NCBI GenBank assembly: GCA_007119405.1
Contig: SKPT01000378.1
Coordinates: 1-6,604, forward strand
DNA from: Phycisphaeraceae bacterium
Lineage (GTDB): Bacteria > Planctomycetota > Phycisphaerae > Phycisphaerales > Phycisphaeraceae
DNA: 6,604 nucleotides
Reading direction: 5' to 3'
The notes beneath the pieces were generated by a model. It was not told the origin of the DNA and searched no databases. It saw only the letters and a program-made list of their open reading frames with translations. The translations under genes and the position numbers were made by a program. How positions within the stretch are numbered: position 1 is the first letter of the stretch; the number at the start of each line of letters is the position of its first letter. Below, one piece after another: positions 1 to 6,589 of the stretch.

Positions 1-1
1 C

Positions 2-2878
2 CTGGCGGAGGTGCCGCGGGCGCGTGACGCGGTGACGATCGAGGCGGTGGAGACGATCGGCTCGCTGCTGGTGGCGGCGCGGAGCGACCTGATGCCGCTG
101 ATCGAGCAGGTGGTGGCCGCGCTGGACGCGACGGATGCGGCGAGCCTGGCGGACGTGCGGCTCTATCCACTCGAACATGCCGACGCGCAGCGCGTGGCGA
201 CGATGATCCAGGGGCTCTACGACGGCGCGGCGGGTCGTGAGCTGGATGAGCAGCGTCGGCCGCGCGTCAGCGTCGACGAGCGCACCAACGCGCTGCTGGT
301 GGTGGCGGACGATGAGGTGTGGCCGGGGCTGGAGGCGTTGATCGAGCGGCTGGACGCCGAGCGTGCGGCGGAGACGGCGGCGGTGCGGCTCCTGGAGCTG
401 GAACACGCCGAGGCGGGCCAGGTCGGGCCGACGGTCCAGCAGCTTTTCGCGAGCAAGCAGGCGGCGGAGGCGGCGGTGGGCGATGACCTGGCGCGGATGC
501 CGGTGTCGGTGACGGTCCAGGGCCGGCTCAACGCGCTGCTGGTCGTCGCCGACGGCCGCGACATCGACGACGTGGAGCAGATGGTGGCCGAGCTGGACCG
601 CATGGACGTGGCGCCGGCGGCGCAAATGCGGATCTTCGCGATCGAGCACGCCAGCGTGGGCCGGGTGCGGCAGACGCTGGAGCAGCTCGTCGACGCCCGG
701 CCGCAGCGCGAGGGCGTGGTGCCCCAGCCGATCGCGCTGGTGCCCGATGGTTGGACGAACTCGCTGGTGGTCTCGGCGTCGGCGTCGGACATGGCGATGA
801 TCGCGTCGATGATCGAGCGGCTGGACGTCGAGGCGGTGGCCGACGACGAGCAGCGGATTCACGTGCTGCCGGTGCGCAAGGCGGACGCGGCGCAGCTTGC
901 CGAGACGATCACCGGGCTGTACCGCGCCGAGGATGAGCCGGAGGCCGTGCAGATCGAGATCGATGCGCGGATGAACGCGCTGCTGATCTCGGCGAGCCGG
1001 TCGGCGTTCGAGCGGATCGAGCGGCTGGTGGAGCGGCTGGACACGTCGGCGGTGGCGCGGGTGGCGGAGCTGCGGGTGTTTCCGCTGCGCCACGCCGAGG
1101 CAGGTGAGCTGGCGACGCTGCTGACCGAGACGCTCACGGCCGAGCCGGACGGCGAGTCGCCCGGCACCGCCGAGCGGCAAACGCTGCTGCAATTCGTCAC
1201 GCGCACGGACGACGGGCGCGACCTGGTGGCCTCGGCGCTGCGCGAGGGGGTGCTGATCACGTCGGACTCGCGGACGAACTCGCTGCTGGTCTCGGCGCCG
1301 GTGGACAACATGCCGTTCCTGGAGCAGTTGGTCACCGCGCTGGACGCGGCGTCGCCGCAGATGGCGCAGATTCAGATCTTCCAGCTCGTCAACGCGGACG
1401 CGGCGCAGATGGCGGAGATATTGACGGCGCTGTTCCGCATGCAGCCGGCGCCGGGGGTGGACGACGGGCGCGCGGTGAACTACACGCTGGTGACGCGGCC
1501 GGTGGCGATGGAGGGGCTCGAAGGCGAGGCGGCGGAGGGTTTGGAGGGGTATGAGCCGGCGTCGGCGACGGTGGGCAGCGCGGAGCGTCATGCCTTGAGC
1601 GTGACGGTGGACCTGCGGACGAACTCGTTGCTGGTGGGCGGGACGGAGCATTACGTGGCGCTGGCGAGCCAGTTGATCAGCGAGCTCGACTCGTCCACGG
1701 CGCAGCAGCGGACGACCCGGACGTATCGGCTGCGCAACGCGAACACGGAGGACGTGGAGGAGACGCTGAGCCGGTTCCTGGACCAGGAGCGTCAGCGTCT
1801 GGTGCAGACGCTGGGCAGCGATGCCCTGGGGGCGAGCCAGCGGCTGCTGGAGCGCGAGGTGTCGGTGGTGGGCGAGCCGAACGCCGGGACGCTGCTGATC
1901 TCGGCGAGCCCGCGCTATTTTGACACGATCATGGAGCTGGTGGAGGAGCTGGACCGGGCCCCGCCGCAGGTGCTGTTGCAGGTGCTGCTGGCGGAGGTGA
2001 CGCTGGATGACCAGACGGAGTTCGGCATCGAGTGGAACCTGGAGCAGATGCTCGACAGCTCCACGGTGACCGTGGGCACGGACTTCGGCGTGGCGAACGC
2101 CCTGGCGCAGACGGGCGGATTTGCGGTGTCGGTGACGGGCGGCGACCTGGATTTTCTGCTGCGGGCGCTGCAGAGCCAGGGTCGGCTGGAGGTGCTCAGC
2201 CGGCCCCAGATCGTGGCGGCGGACAACCAGACGGCGCGGATCAACATCGGCCAGTCGGTGCCGCTGATCACGGCCAGCCAGGTGACGGAGCAGGGGACGG
2301 TGACGAACACGATCGCGTACCGGGACGTGGGCGTGATTCTGGACGTGCTGCCGCGCATCAGCCCGGACGGCTTCGTGCGGATCGACGTGATGCCGGAGAC
2401 CAGCTCGCTGAGCATGTCGGACGTGGAGGTCAGCGACGGGATCCGGGCGCCGATCATCAATCAGCGCCAGGCAGCGACGACGGTGACGGTGCAGAACGGG
2501 CACACGATCATGATCGGGGGGATGATCGACACGCAGTCGGAGGACCGCGTGCGAAAGGTGCCGCTGCTGGGTGACATTCCGCTGGTCGGCGCGCTGTTCC
2601 GCTCGACGCTGTCGACGAAGCTGCGCACGGAGCTGCTGATCATCATCACGCCGCACATCCTCACAACCGTGGAGGATGCGGACCGGATCACGCGTGAGAA
2701 CATTCAGCGCAGTGAGGCACTGGACGCGATGCGTCAACTGGACAACCGGACGGACCTCGACAGCATGCTGGCCCCGTACCGCGAGGACTGGATGGCGCCG
2801 GACGATGAGCAGGAGCTGCTGGAGGAGATTCAGCAGTTGATGCAGGAGGAGGCCGACGAGCCGCAGGAGGCGAGATGA
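2..2878 (+). CDS. gspD: Secretin (GspD/PilQ family) with an expanded N1-module array, 5' partial
   Basis: Outer-membrane secretin, the multimeric channel of type II secretion or type IV pilus machines. The frame is open to the left edge and starts inside a module. The GTG at 11 is therefore probably not the true start, and the signal peptide and N0 domain should lie upstream. Counting residues from that GTG, N1-type modules (a short strand-helix part, then an N-[AS]-L-L-V-like strand, then a helix ending in LD) occupy about 1-42 (partial), 47-116, 123-198, 204-274, 281-346, 352-447, 452-562 and 568-650. The secretin domain spans about 653-884. It contains VLSRPQIVAADNQ (728-740), GQSVPLIT (747-754), the signature VPLLGDIPLVGALF (850-863) and ITPHIL (879-884). 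An acidic helical tail (885-955) sits where GspD has its pilotin-binding S-domain. Classical GspD has N0 plus N1-N3, so this array is long. The secretin call is near certain. The type II label rather than pilus is less sure, because no other machine gene is visible. Confidence 0.93.
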   Translation: MAEVPRARDAVTIEAVETIGSLLVAARSDLMPLIEQVVAALDATDAASLADVRLYPLEHADAQRVATMIQGLYDGAAGRELDEQRRPRVSVDERTNALLVVADDEVWPGLEALIERLDAERAAETAAVRLLELEHAEAGQVGPTVQQLFASKQAAEAAVGDDLARMPVSVTVQGRLNALLVVADGRDIDDVEQMVAELDRMDVAPAAQMRIFAIEHASVGRVRQTLEQLVDARPQREGVVPQPIALVPDGWTNSLVVSASASDMAMIASMIERLDVEAVADDEQRIHVLPVRKADAAQLAETITGLYRAEDEPEAVQIEIDARMNALLISASRSAFERIERLVERLDTSAVARVAELRVFPLRHAEAGELATLLTETLTAEPDGESPGTAERQTLLQFVTRTDDGRDLVASALREGVLITSDSRTNSLLVSAPVDNMPFLEQLVTALDAASPQMAQIQIFQLVNADAAQMAEILTALFRMQPAPGVDDGRAVNYTLVTRPVAMEGLEGEAAEGLEGYEPASATVGSAERHALSVTVDLRTNSLLVGGTEHYVALASQLISELDSSTAQQRTTRTYRLRNANTEDVEETLSRFLDQERQRLVQTLGSDALGASQRLLEREVSVVGEPNAGTLLISASPRYFDTIMELVEELDRAPPQVLLQVLLAEVTLDDQTEFGIEWNLEQMLDSSTVTVGTDFGVANALAQTGGFAVSVTGGDLDFLLRALQSQGRLEVLSRPQIVAADNQTARINIGQSVPLITASQVTEQGTVTNTIAYRDVGVILDVLPRISPDGFVRIDVMPETSSLSMSDVEVSDGIRAPIINQRQAATTVTVQNGHTIMIGGMIDTQSEDRVRKVPLLGDIPLVGALFRSTLSTKLRTELLIIITPHILTTVEDADRITRENIQRSEALDAMRQLDNRTDLDSMLAPYREDWMAPDDEQELLEEIQQLMQEEADEPQEAR
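2865..2870 (+). promoter_or_regulatory. Ribosome binding site for the lipoprotein gene
   Basis: AGGAGG lies inside the last codons of the secretin gene, 4 bases before the ATG at 2875. Spacing is short but usable. It supports 2875 as the start rather than the in-frame ATG pair at 2917 and 2920, which has no comparable purine-rich site upstream. Confidence 0.6.
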
Positions 2879-3405
2879 GGCATGGTTGGTGTGACAGCGC
2901 GCGGCGGGCCGGCGCGATGATGGCGTTGTTGGCGCGGTTGGCGGCGGTGGTGGGCGTGATGGGCGTGGCGGGGTGTGCCGCGGGACCGACGCGCGCCGAG
3001 CATGCGCAGGTGAGTGATCTGCGCGTGCTGGCGGCGCCGTCGCCGGTGGGGTCGGAGCCGTCGGCGCTGCCCAACGGGGTGATGGCGCAGGTGTATGCGC
3101 TGTCGGGCGACGGGCTGGCGATGTCGCTGCCGCCTGGGCGGCTGTCGTTGCGGCTGTACGATGGGCGCGGGACGCCGGCAGAGCTGGAGCAGATCGGTCC
3201 ATACGCGAGCTGGAGCTACAGCAGCGAGGAACTGGCGGATGTGGAGGTCGAGTCGATCGCGGGCCCGGCGTACGGGTTTCTGCTTCGCTTCGAGGATGAG
3301 CCGCCCGAGGCGACGACGGTGACGTTGACGGCCCGGTTTCAGCCACGCGGCGCGCCCGAGGCGGTCAGCGCGCAGCCGGTGTTGATCCGGATTCGCCAGC
3401 GGTGA
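2875..3405 (+). CDS. Lipoprotein of unknown function, coupled to the secretin
   Basis: Predicted 176-residue lipoprotein. The first 33 residues form a lipoprotein signal: a basic N-region with RR at 10-11, a hydrophobic stretch at about 16-32, and the lipobox V-A-G-C with Cys34 as the lipidation site for signal peptidase II. The mature part is about 143 residues and looks beta-rich, with alternating strands such as RLSLRLYDG (89-97) and TVTLTARF (148-155). No catalytic motif is visible. I do not recognise a named family. The ATG overlaps the secretin stop as ATGA, so translation is probably coupled and the product is expected to work with the secretin. A pilotin-like or secretin-accessory role is plausible from position and lipidation, but this is inference. 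An internal start at 2917 would give a shorter signal peptide with the same mature protein. Confidence 0.85.
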   Translation: MRHGWCDSARRAGAMMALLARLAAVVGVMGVAGCAAGPTRAEHAQVSDLRVLAAPSPVGSEPSALPNGVMAQVYALSGDGLAMSLPPGRLSLRLYDGRGTPAELEQIGPYASWSYSSEELADVEVESIAGPAYGFLLRFEDEPPEATTVTLTARFQPRGAPEAVSAQPVLIRIRQR

Positions 3406-3449
3406 GGGGGGAACGGGACGGCGGTGGCGGTGGCGGCGGGCGTGGCGGG

Positions 3450-3463
3450 GGCTTCGCGAAGCC
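3450..3463. repeat. 14-base perfect palindrome in the leader of the exported-protein gene
   Basis: GGCTTCGCGAAGCC reads the same on both strands. It lies in the 99-base gap between the lipoprotein stop and the next start, 29 bases before the ribosome binding site. It could be a small hairpin or a protein-binding site. There is no T-run after it, so it is not a convincing intrinsic terminator. In a sequence this GC-rich, chance is a real possibility. Confidence 0.35.
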
Positions 3464-3491
3464 GCGAGCGGCTGGGTTGGGTGAACGCGTC

Positions 3492-3497
3492 AAGGAG
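3492..3497 (+). promoter_or_regulatory. Ribosome binding site that sets the start of the exported protein
   Basis: AAGGAG, 7 bases before the ATG at 3505, is an ideal Shine-Dalgarno arrangement. It decides the start. The longer frame from the GTG at 3424 would put 27 polar and basic residues ahead of the signal peptide and has no such site. Confidence 0.75.
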
Positions 3498-3504
3498 AAG
3501 CATC

Positions 3505-4986
3505 ATGAATTGGCATCGTGTGTCGTTGTCGGTGGTGGTGGCGGTGGTGGTGGTGGGGATGGCGGGTGTGATGGGTGCTCAGGCATGGGCCGATGAGCCG
3601 CGGCTGGCCGGGCAGGTGAGCCAGCATGGGATCACGTGGACGTTCGCCGACGAGCATGAGGTGGGGCAGTTCGTCAACGGCGACTGGTGGGTGGTCGGGC
3701 CGGTGACGGTGGTGGAGGTGGACCCGGCCCCGGGCCCGGCGCCGGAGGGGCAGGAGACGCAGTTGACGCAGGACCAGTGGGGCAACACGGGCTTGCAGGA
3801 TGACAACCGCTGGCGCAACGGGTCGATGGTCGTGTACCGCGCCGAGAACCGGCAGGGCTACGACTCGCGCGGGCGGAACTTCAACGAGGACGCGGTGACG
3901 CGCTTCCCGCTTGAGCTGGATCCGAACCGGTCGCTGATCTCGACGATCAGCCACGTGGAGCTGCCCAACCGCAAGATGCACTGGGAGCTGATGTGGGGCT
4001 CGGAGCGGAACACGCATCGCGTGCTGCGGACGGCGGCGGTGCTGACGGTGGTGGACGAGGCCCCGCCGGCCGACGCGTTCCGTCCGCCCTACGTGGGCTT
4101 TGACAAGCCGATCTTCCGCGCCGGCGACCTGCAATGGGATCGGCTGCACGAGCTCGAGGCGCCGGATGACGTGCCGGCCTGGTCGACGATCGAGCGGTAC
4201 ATGGAGCGGCCCTGGCTGGACCACATGAACGGCTCGTGGCTGGCGCGGACGATCGCGCCAACGGAGAACCAGCCGGGCTACGGCCGGGAGGTCGGGCGCA
4301 TCGTGTCGATCGCCAGCCTGATGGTGCACCTGGACGTGCCGCGCGAGCAGAAAGAGACGCTGCTGATCCGCCTGGTGCAGTACGGCATCGATCTGTGGGG
4401 CATCGCCGAGGCGGGCGGGCATTGGAACGAAGGCGGCGGGCACACGTCCGGGCGCAAGTGGCCGATTCTCTTCGCGGGGCTGATGCTCGACGACGACCGC
4501 TTCTTTGATCTGCCCGCCACGGCCGTCTTCCAGGAGGACACGCAGACGTACTACGGCCAGGGTTGGCATGGGCAGACGGCGCTGTGGCAGATGGTCACGC
4601 ACCACGGCCCGCGCGAGCCTTACGAGCACAAGCACCCGGACGACTGGGAGCGATGGGACCGCACGTCCGAGGGCTATCGCCTGTGCTGCACGGGGCGGGC
4701 GTGGGTCGGCATGGCCCTGGCGGCGCGGCACATGCAGGCCAAGCGGCTGTGGGATCACGACGCGTTCTTTGATTACGTCGACCGCTTCATGGCCGATCCG
4801 GACCCCTACGCGGAGCAGCGCGGCGAGCATGAGCGGCCGAGCCAGGAGGCGTCGACGTTTGACCCGTTTGTCGATGCGATGTGGCGGATGCATCGCGAGG
4901 CGGCGCCGGCCGAGCCGTACGGCGACGTGCATCGCATGTGGGACGCGCAGCGGCGACGCTGGGTGCAGGTGACGCGGCCGCAGTAG
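3505..4986 (+). CDS. Large Sec-exported protein, possible glycan-active enzyme, function unknown
   Basis: Predicted 493-residue exported protein. The signal peptide has the charged start MNWHR, a valine-rich core (about 6-24) and an A-W-A site, with cleavage likely after Ala29. The mature protein appears to have two parts. Residues about 35-185 look beta-rich and hold FVNGDWWVVGPV (56-67) and QGYDSRGRNF (117-126). Residues about 225-440 look mainly helical, with SIASLMVHLD (268-277), ETLLIRLVQYGIDLWGI (284-300), a Gly/His-rich GGHWNEGGGH (304-313) followed by GRKWPILFAGLML (316-328), YYGQGWHGQTALWQM (349-363) and a Cys pair in YRLCCTG (391-397). Paired helices with conserved Trp, His and Tyr resemble alpha/alpha-toroid polysaccharide lyases or hydrolases, but I cannot assign a family. 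His306, His313, His355 and Tyr391 are the residues I would suspect. There are no transmembrane segments after the signal, and no sorting tail. Export is well supported; enzymatic activity is a guess. Confidence 0.85.
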   Translation: MNWHRVSLSVVVAVVVVGMAGVMGAQAWADEPRLAGQVSQHGITWTFADEHEVGQFVNGDWWVVGPVTVVEVDPAPGPAPEGQETQLTQDQWGNTGLQDDNRWRNGSMVVYRAENRQGYDSRGRNFNEDAVTRFPLELDPNRSLISTISHVELPNRKMHWELMWGSERNTHRVLRTAAVLTVVDEAPPADAFRPPYVGFDKPIFRAGDLQWDRLHELEAPDDVPAWSTIERYMERPWLDHMNGSWLARTIAPTENQPGYGREVGRIVSIASLMVHLDVPREQKETLLIRLVQYGIDLWGIAEAGGHWNEGGGHTSGRKWPILFAGLMLDDDRFFDLPATAVFQEDTQTYYGQGWHGQTALWQMVTHHGPREPYEHKHPDDWERWDRTSEGYRLCCTGRAWVGMALAARHMQAKRLWDHDAFFDYVDRFMADPDPYAEQRGEHERPSQEASTFDPFVDAMWRMHREAAPAEPYGDVHRMWDAQRRRWVQVTRPQ

Positions 4987-5001
4987 GCAACGTGCGTTCT
5001 G

Positions 5002-5142
5002 GGGTGCCACTGGCGGCTTGCCCGCCCGTGCCTGGGCGCTGCGGCTGGCGCGCAGGGATCGATCGTGTCGTAGGCAACGAGCCTTCGACGCGATGGAGAT
5101 CGGTCGGGCCGGGCACTGGCGGGCAAGCCGCCAGTGGCACCC
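5002..5142. repeat. Composite inverted repeat (REP/BIME-like palindromic element)
   Basis: The left arm (5002-5032) and right arm (5112-5142) are inverted copies, 31 bases long and identical at 30 positions. The one difference is C5027 against the complement of A5133's counterpart position in the right arm (bases 5112-5142 read backwards). Each arm is itself a hairpin. In the right arm, CACTGGCGG (5114-5122) pairs with CCGCCAGTG (5128-5136) around a 5-base loop; the left arm has the same form with one mismatch. Between the arms, 5062-5075 pairs with 5081-5094 around AACGA (5076-5080), with one T-T mismatch and one G-U wobble, and GATC at 5057-5060 pairs with GATC at 5098-5101. The element begins 15 bases after the upstream stop codon. 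It resembles REP pairs that sit between genes and may slow transcription or protect the 3' end of the mRNA. There is no T-run, so it is not a canonical terminator. No transposase is nearby. Confidence 0.85.
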
Positions 5143-5228
5143 GGCGCATGTGGCAATGGAGGTGGCGCCGCTCCCGCCCTTCGCGCGCGGACGCGCTCTG
5201 GATGGGCGTCAATGGCGGAGATGTGGTT

Positions 5229-5257
5229 TTGTGCGCGCGTGGCGGATCGCCTAGAAT
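5229..5257 (+). promoter_or_regulatory. Probable sigma70-type promoter for the phosphofructokinase gene
   Basis: TAGAAT at 5252-5257 matches TATAAT at five of six positions. TTGTGC at 5229-5234 is a weak -35 (TTG kept) with a 17-base spacer. The sites fall in a locally less GC-rich patch of an otherwise very GC-rich region, about 65 bases before the ATG at 5323, which suits a transcript start near 5264 and a leader of about 60 bases. Confidence 0.5.
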
Positions 5258-5322
5258 CCACTTCAGGAGCGGCATGGGCCGACCGTCACCACCGTCCCGG
5301 GGCATTGGAGTGAGATGAAGCG

Positions 5323-6555
5323 ATGAGCGAAGCGAGCAATGTTCTGCGCGGCAATGCCGTGATCGGCCAGTCCGGTGGGCCGACGGCGGTGATCAACCAG
5401 TCGCTGGTGGGGGTGATCGAGGCGCTGCGTGAGCATGACGCGGTGCAGCGAATCCTCGGGGCGCATCACGCGGTGGCGGGGATCGTCGCGAACGATTTCA
5501 TCGAGTTGCAGGACATTCCGCAGGATCGGCTGGATCGGCTGGCGCTGACGCCGTCGGCGGCGCTGGGCTCGTCGCGCGACAAGCCGGACGAGCAGTACTG
5601 CCAGCGGATCTTCAAGACGTTCGAGAAGAACAACGTGCGCTACTTCTTCTACATCGGGGGCAACGACAGCTCCGACACGTGCAAGATCGTGCAGGAGCAG
5701 GCGAAGAAGGCGAACTACGAGCTGCGTGCGTTTCACGTGCCCAAGACCATCGACAATGACCTGGTGCACAACGACCACACGCCGGGCTTCGCGTCGGCGG
5801 CGAAGTTCGTGGCCCAGGCGTTCATGGGCGACAACCTGGACAACAAGGCCCTGCCGGGGATCAAGATCAACGTGGTGATGGGTCGGCACGCCGGGTTTCT
5901 GACGGCCGCGTCGGCCTTGGCGCGCCAGCACGAGGGCGACGGGCCGCACCTGATCTACGTGCCCGAAGTGCCGTTCGACATGGACAAGTTCACCGCGGCG
6001 GTTGAGCGCACGGTCGAGCGTCACGGCCGGTGCGTGATCGCGGTGTCCGAGGGCATCCACGACGCCGACGGCACGCCCATGGCGGTGAAGCTGGCCGAGC
6101 AATCGGGGCAGGTGGAGCGCGACGCCCACGGCAACGTGCAGCTCTCCGGCAGCGGGGCGCTGGGCGATCACCTGGCCGAGGCGCTGAAGCAGCACTTCGC
6201 CGCCCGGGGCGAGAAGGCGCGCGTGCGCGCGGACACGTTCGGGTATCTGCAACGCAGCTTCGCGGGGCTGTACAGCCACGTCGACGCCGAGGAGGCACGC
6301 GAAGTGGGACGGCGGGCGGCCGGCTTTGCGCTGGCCGGCCGCGAGCAGGGATCGGTGGCGATCCAGCGCGTCAGCTCCCGGCCTTACAAGGTCGAGTACA
6401 AGCTCGTGCGCCTGGAGGACGTGGCGGGCAAGACGCGCACGCTGGACAAGACCTACATCGTCGACGACTGCGACATCTCGGCGAACTACCTCGAGTACCT
6501 GTCGCCGCTGGTCGGCGAGCTGCCGGTCATCGAGTCGCTGCGCGTCCGGCGCTGA
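5323..6555 (+). CDS. pfp: Pyrophosphate-dependent 6-phosphofructokinase
   Basis: Cytoplasmic 410-residue enzyme interconverting fructose 6-phosphate and fructose 1,6-bisphosphate with PPi as phosphoryl donor (EC 2.7.1.90), so the step is reversible and can serve glycolysis and gluconeogenesis. Motifs in order are GQSGGP (15-20), GGNDSSDT (112-119), PKTIDND (140-146), MGRHAGFL (186-193), PEVPFD (214-219), SEG (242-244) and RADTFGYLQRS (302-312). In the PFK family, Asp rather than Gly after the GGD/GGN turn (here Asp115) and Lys rather than Gly in PKTIDND (Lys141) mark PPi use over ATP. Asp144 is the expected catalytic base. The protein is longer than the roughly 320-residue bacterial ATP enzyme, mainly from inserts and a C-terminal extension, as is usual for PPi-PFKs. 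The start is firm because an in-frame TGA at 5311-5313 lies just upstream. GGAG at 5307-5310 is a distant ribosome site. The gene appears to be monocistronic with its own promoter. Confidence 0.95.
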   Translation: MSEASNVLRGNAVIGQSGGPTAVINQSLVGVIEALREHDAVQRILGAHHAVAGIVANDFIELQDIPQDRLDRLALTPSAALGSSRDKPDEQYCQRIFKTFEKNNVRYFFYIGGNDSSDTCKIVQEQAKKANYELRAFHVPKTIDNDLVHNDHTPGFASAAKFVAQAFMGDNLDNKALPGIKINVVMGRHAGFLTAASALARQHEGDGPHLIYVPEVPFDMDKFTAAVERTVERHGRCVIAVSEGIHDADGTPMAVKLAEQSGQVERDAHGNVQLSGSGALGDHLAEALKQHFAARGEKARVRADTFGYLQRSFAGLYSHVDAEEAREVGRRAAGFALAGREQGSVAIQRVSSRPYKVEYKLVRLEDVAGKTRTLDKTYIVDDCDISANYLEYLSPLVGELPVIESLRVRR

Positions 6556-6577
6556 GACATGCAGCGCCGTGAATCCA

Positions 6578-6589
6578 ACCGGCGCCGGT
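6578..6589. repeat. 12-base palindrome after the phosphofructokinase gene
   Basis: ACCGGCGCCGGT is self-complementary and starts 23 bases after the stop codon. The window ends too soon to see whether it is part of a larger hairpin. The overlapping GGTGCCAC at 6587-6594 matches the first eight bases of the 5003 repeat arm, which may be chance. Confidence 0.3.

Larger units (their letters stand above)
4987..5322. other. 336-base intergenic region
   Basis: Gap between the exported-protein gene and the phosphofructokinase gene. Bases 5002-5142 are a composite inverted repeat and 5229-5257 a probable promoter, both listed separately. The stretch 5143-5228 shows nothing I can name. Open frames through it have no ribosome binding site and run through the repeat. 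Confidence 0.7.

Noticed and set aside
11..13. GTG at 11 as the true secretin start
   Set aside because: The frame is open to the edge and position 11 falls inside an N module, with no signal peptide following.
47..1960. Secretin module repeats as a DNA-level tandem repeat
   Set aside because: The similarity is at protein level. The DNA copies have diverged and no long identical unit recurs, so this is ancient domain duplication rather than a recent repeat.
3406..3451. G-quadruplex in the gap before the exported-protein gene
   Set aside because: The runs of three or more G are separated by up to 20 bases, so the usual four-run pattern is not met.
3424..3504. GTG start at 3424 giving a 27-residue longer exported protein
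   Set aside because: It would bury the signal peptide behind polar and basic residues. The ATG at 3505 has AAGGAG at ideal spacing.
3490..5010. Minus-strand open frame of 506 codons
   Set aside because: Antisense to the exported-protein gene. Its product is a low-complexity Arg/His/Pro/Val mix with no motif, typical of the reverse strand of a GC-rich gene. The forward frame has a ribosome site and a signal peptide.
4881..5318. Forward frame of 145 codons spanning the end of the exported-protein gene and the intergenic gap
   Set aside because: It runs through the inverted repeat, so the same VPLAACPPVPG peptide appears from both strands there. There is no ribosome site and no recognisable domain.
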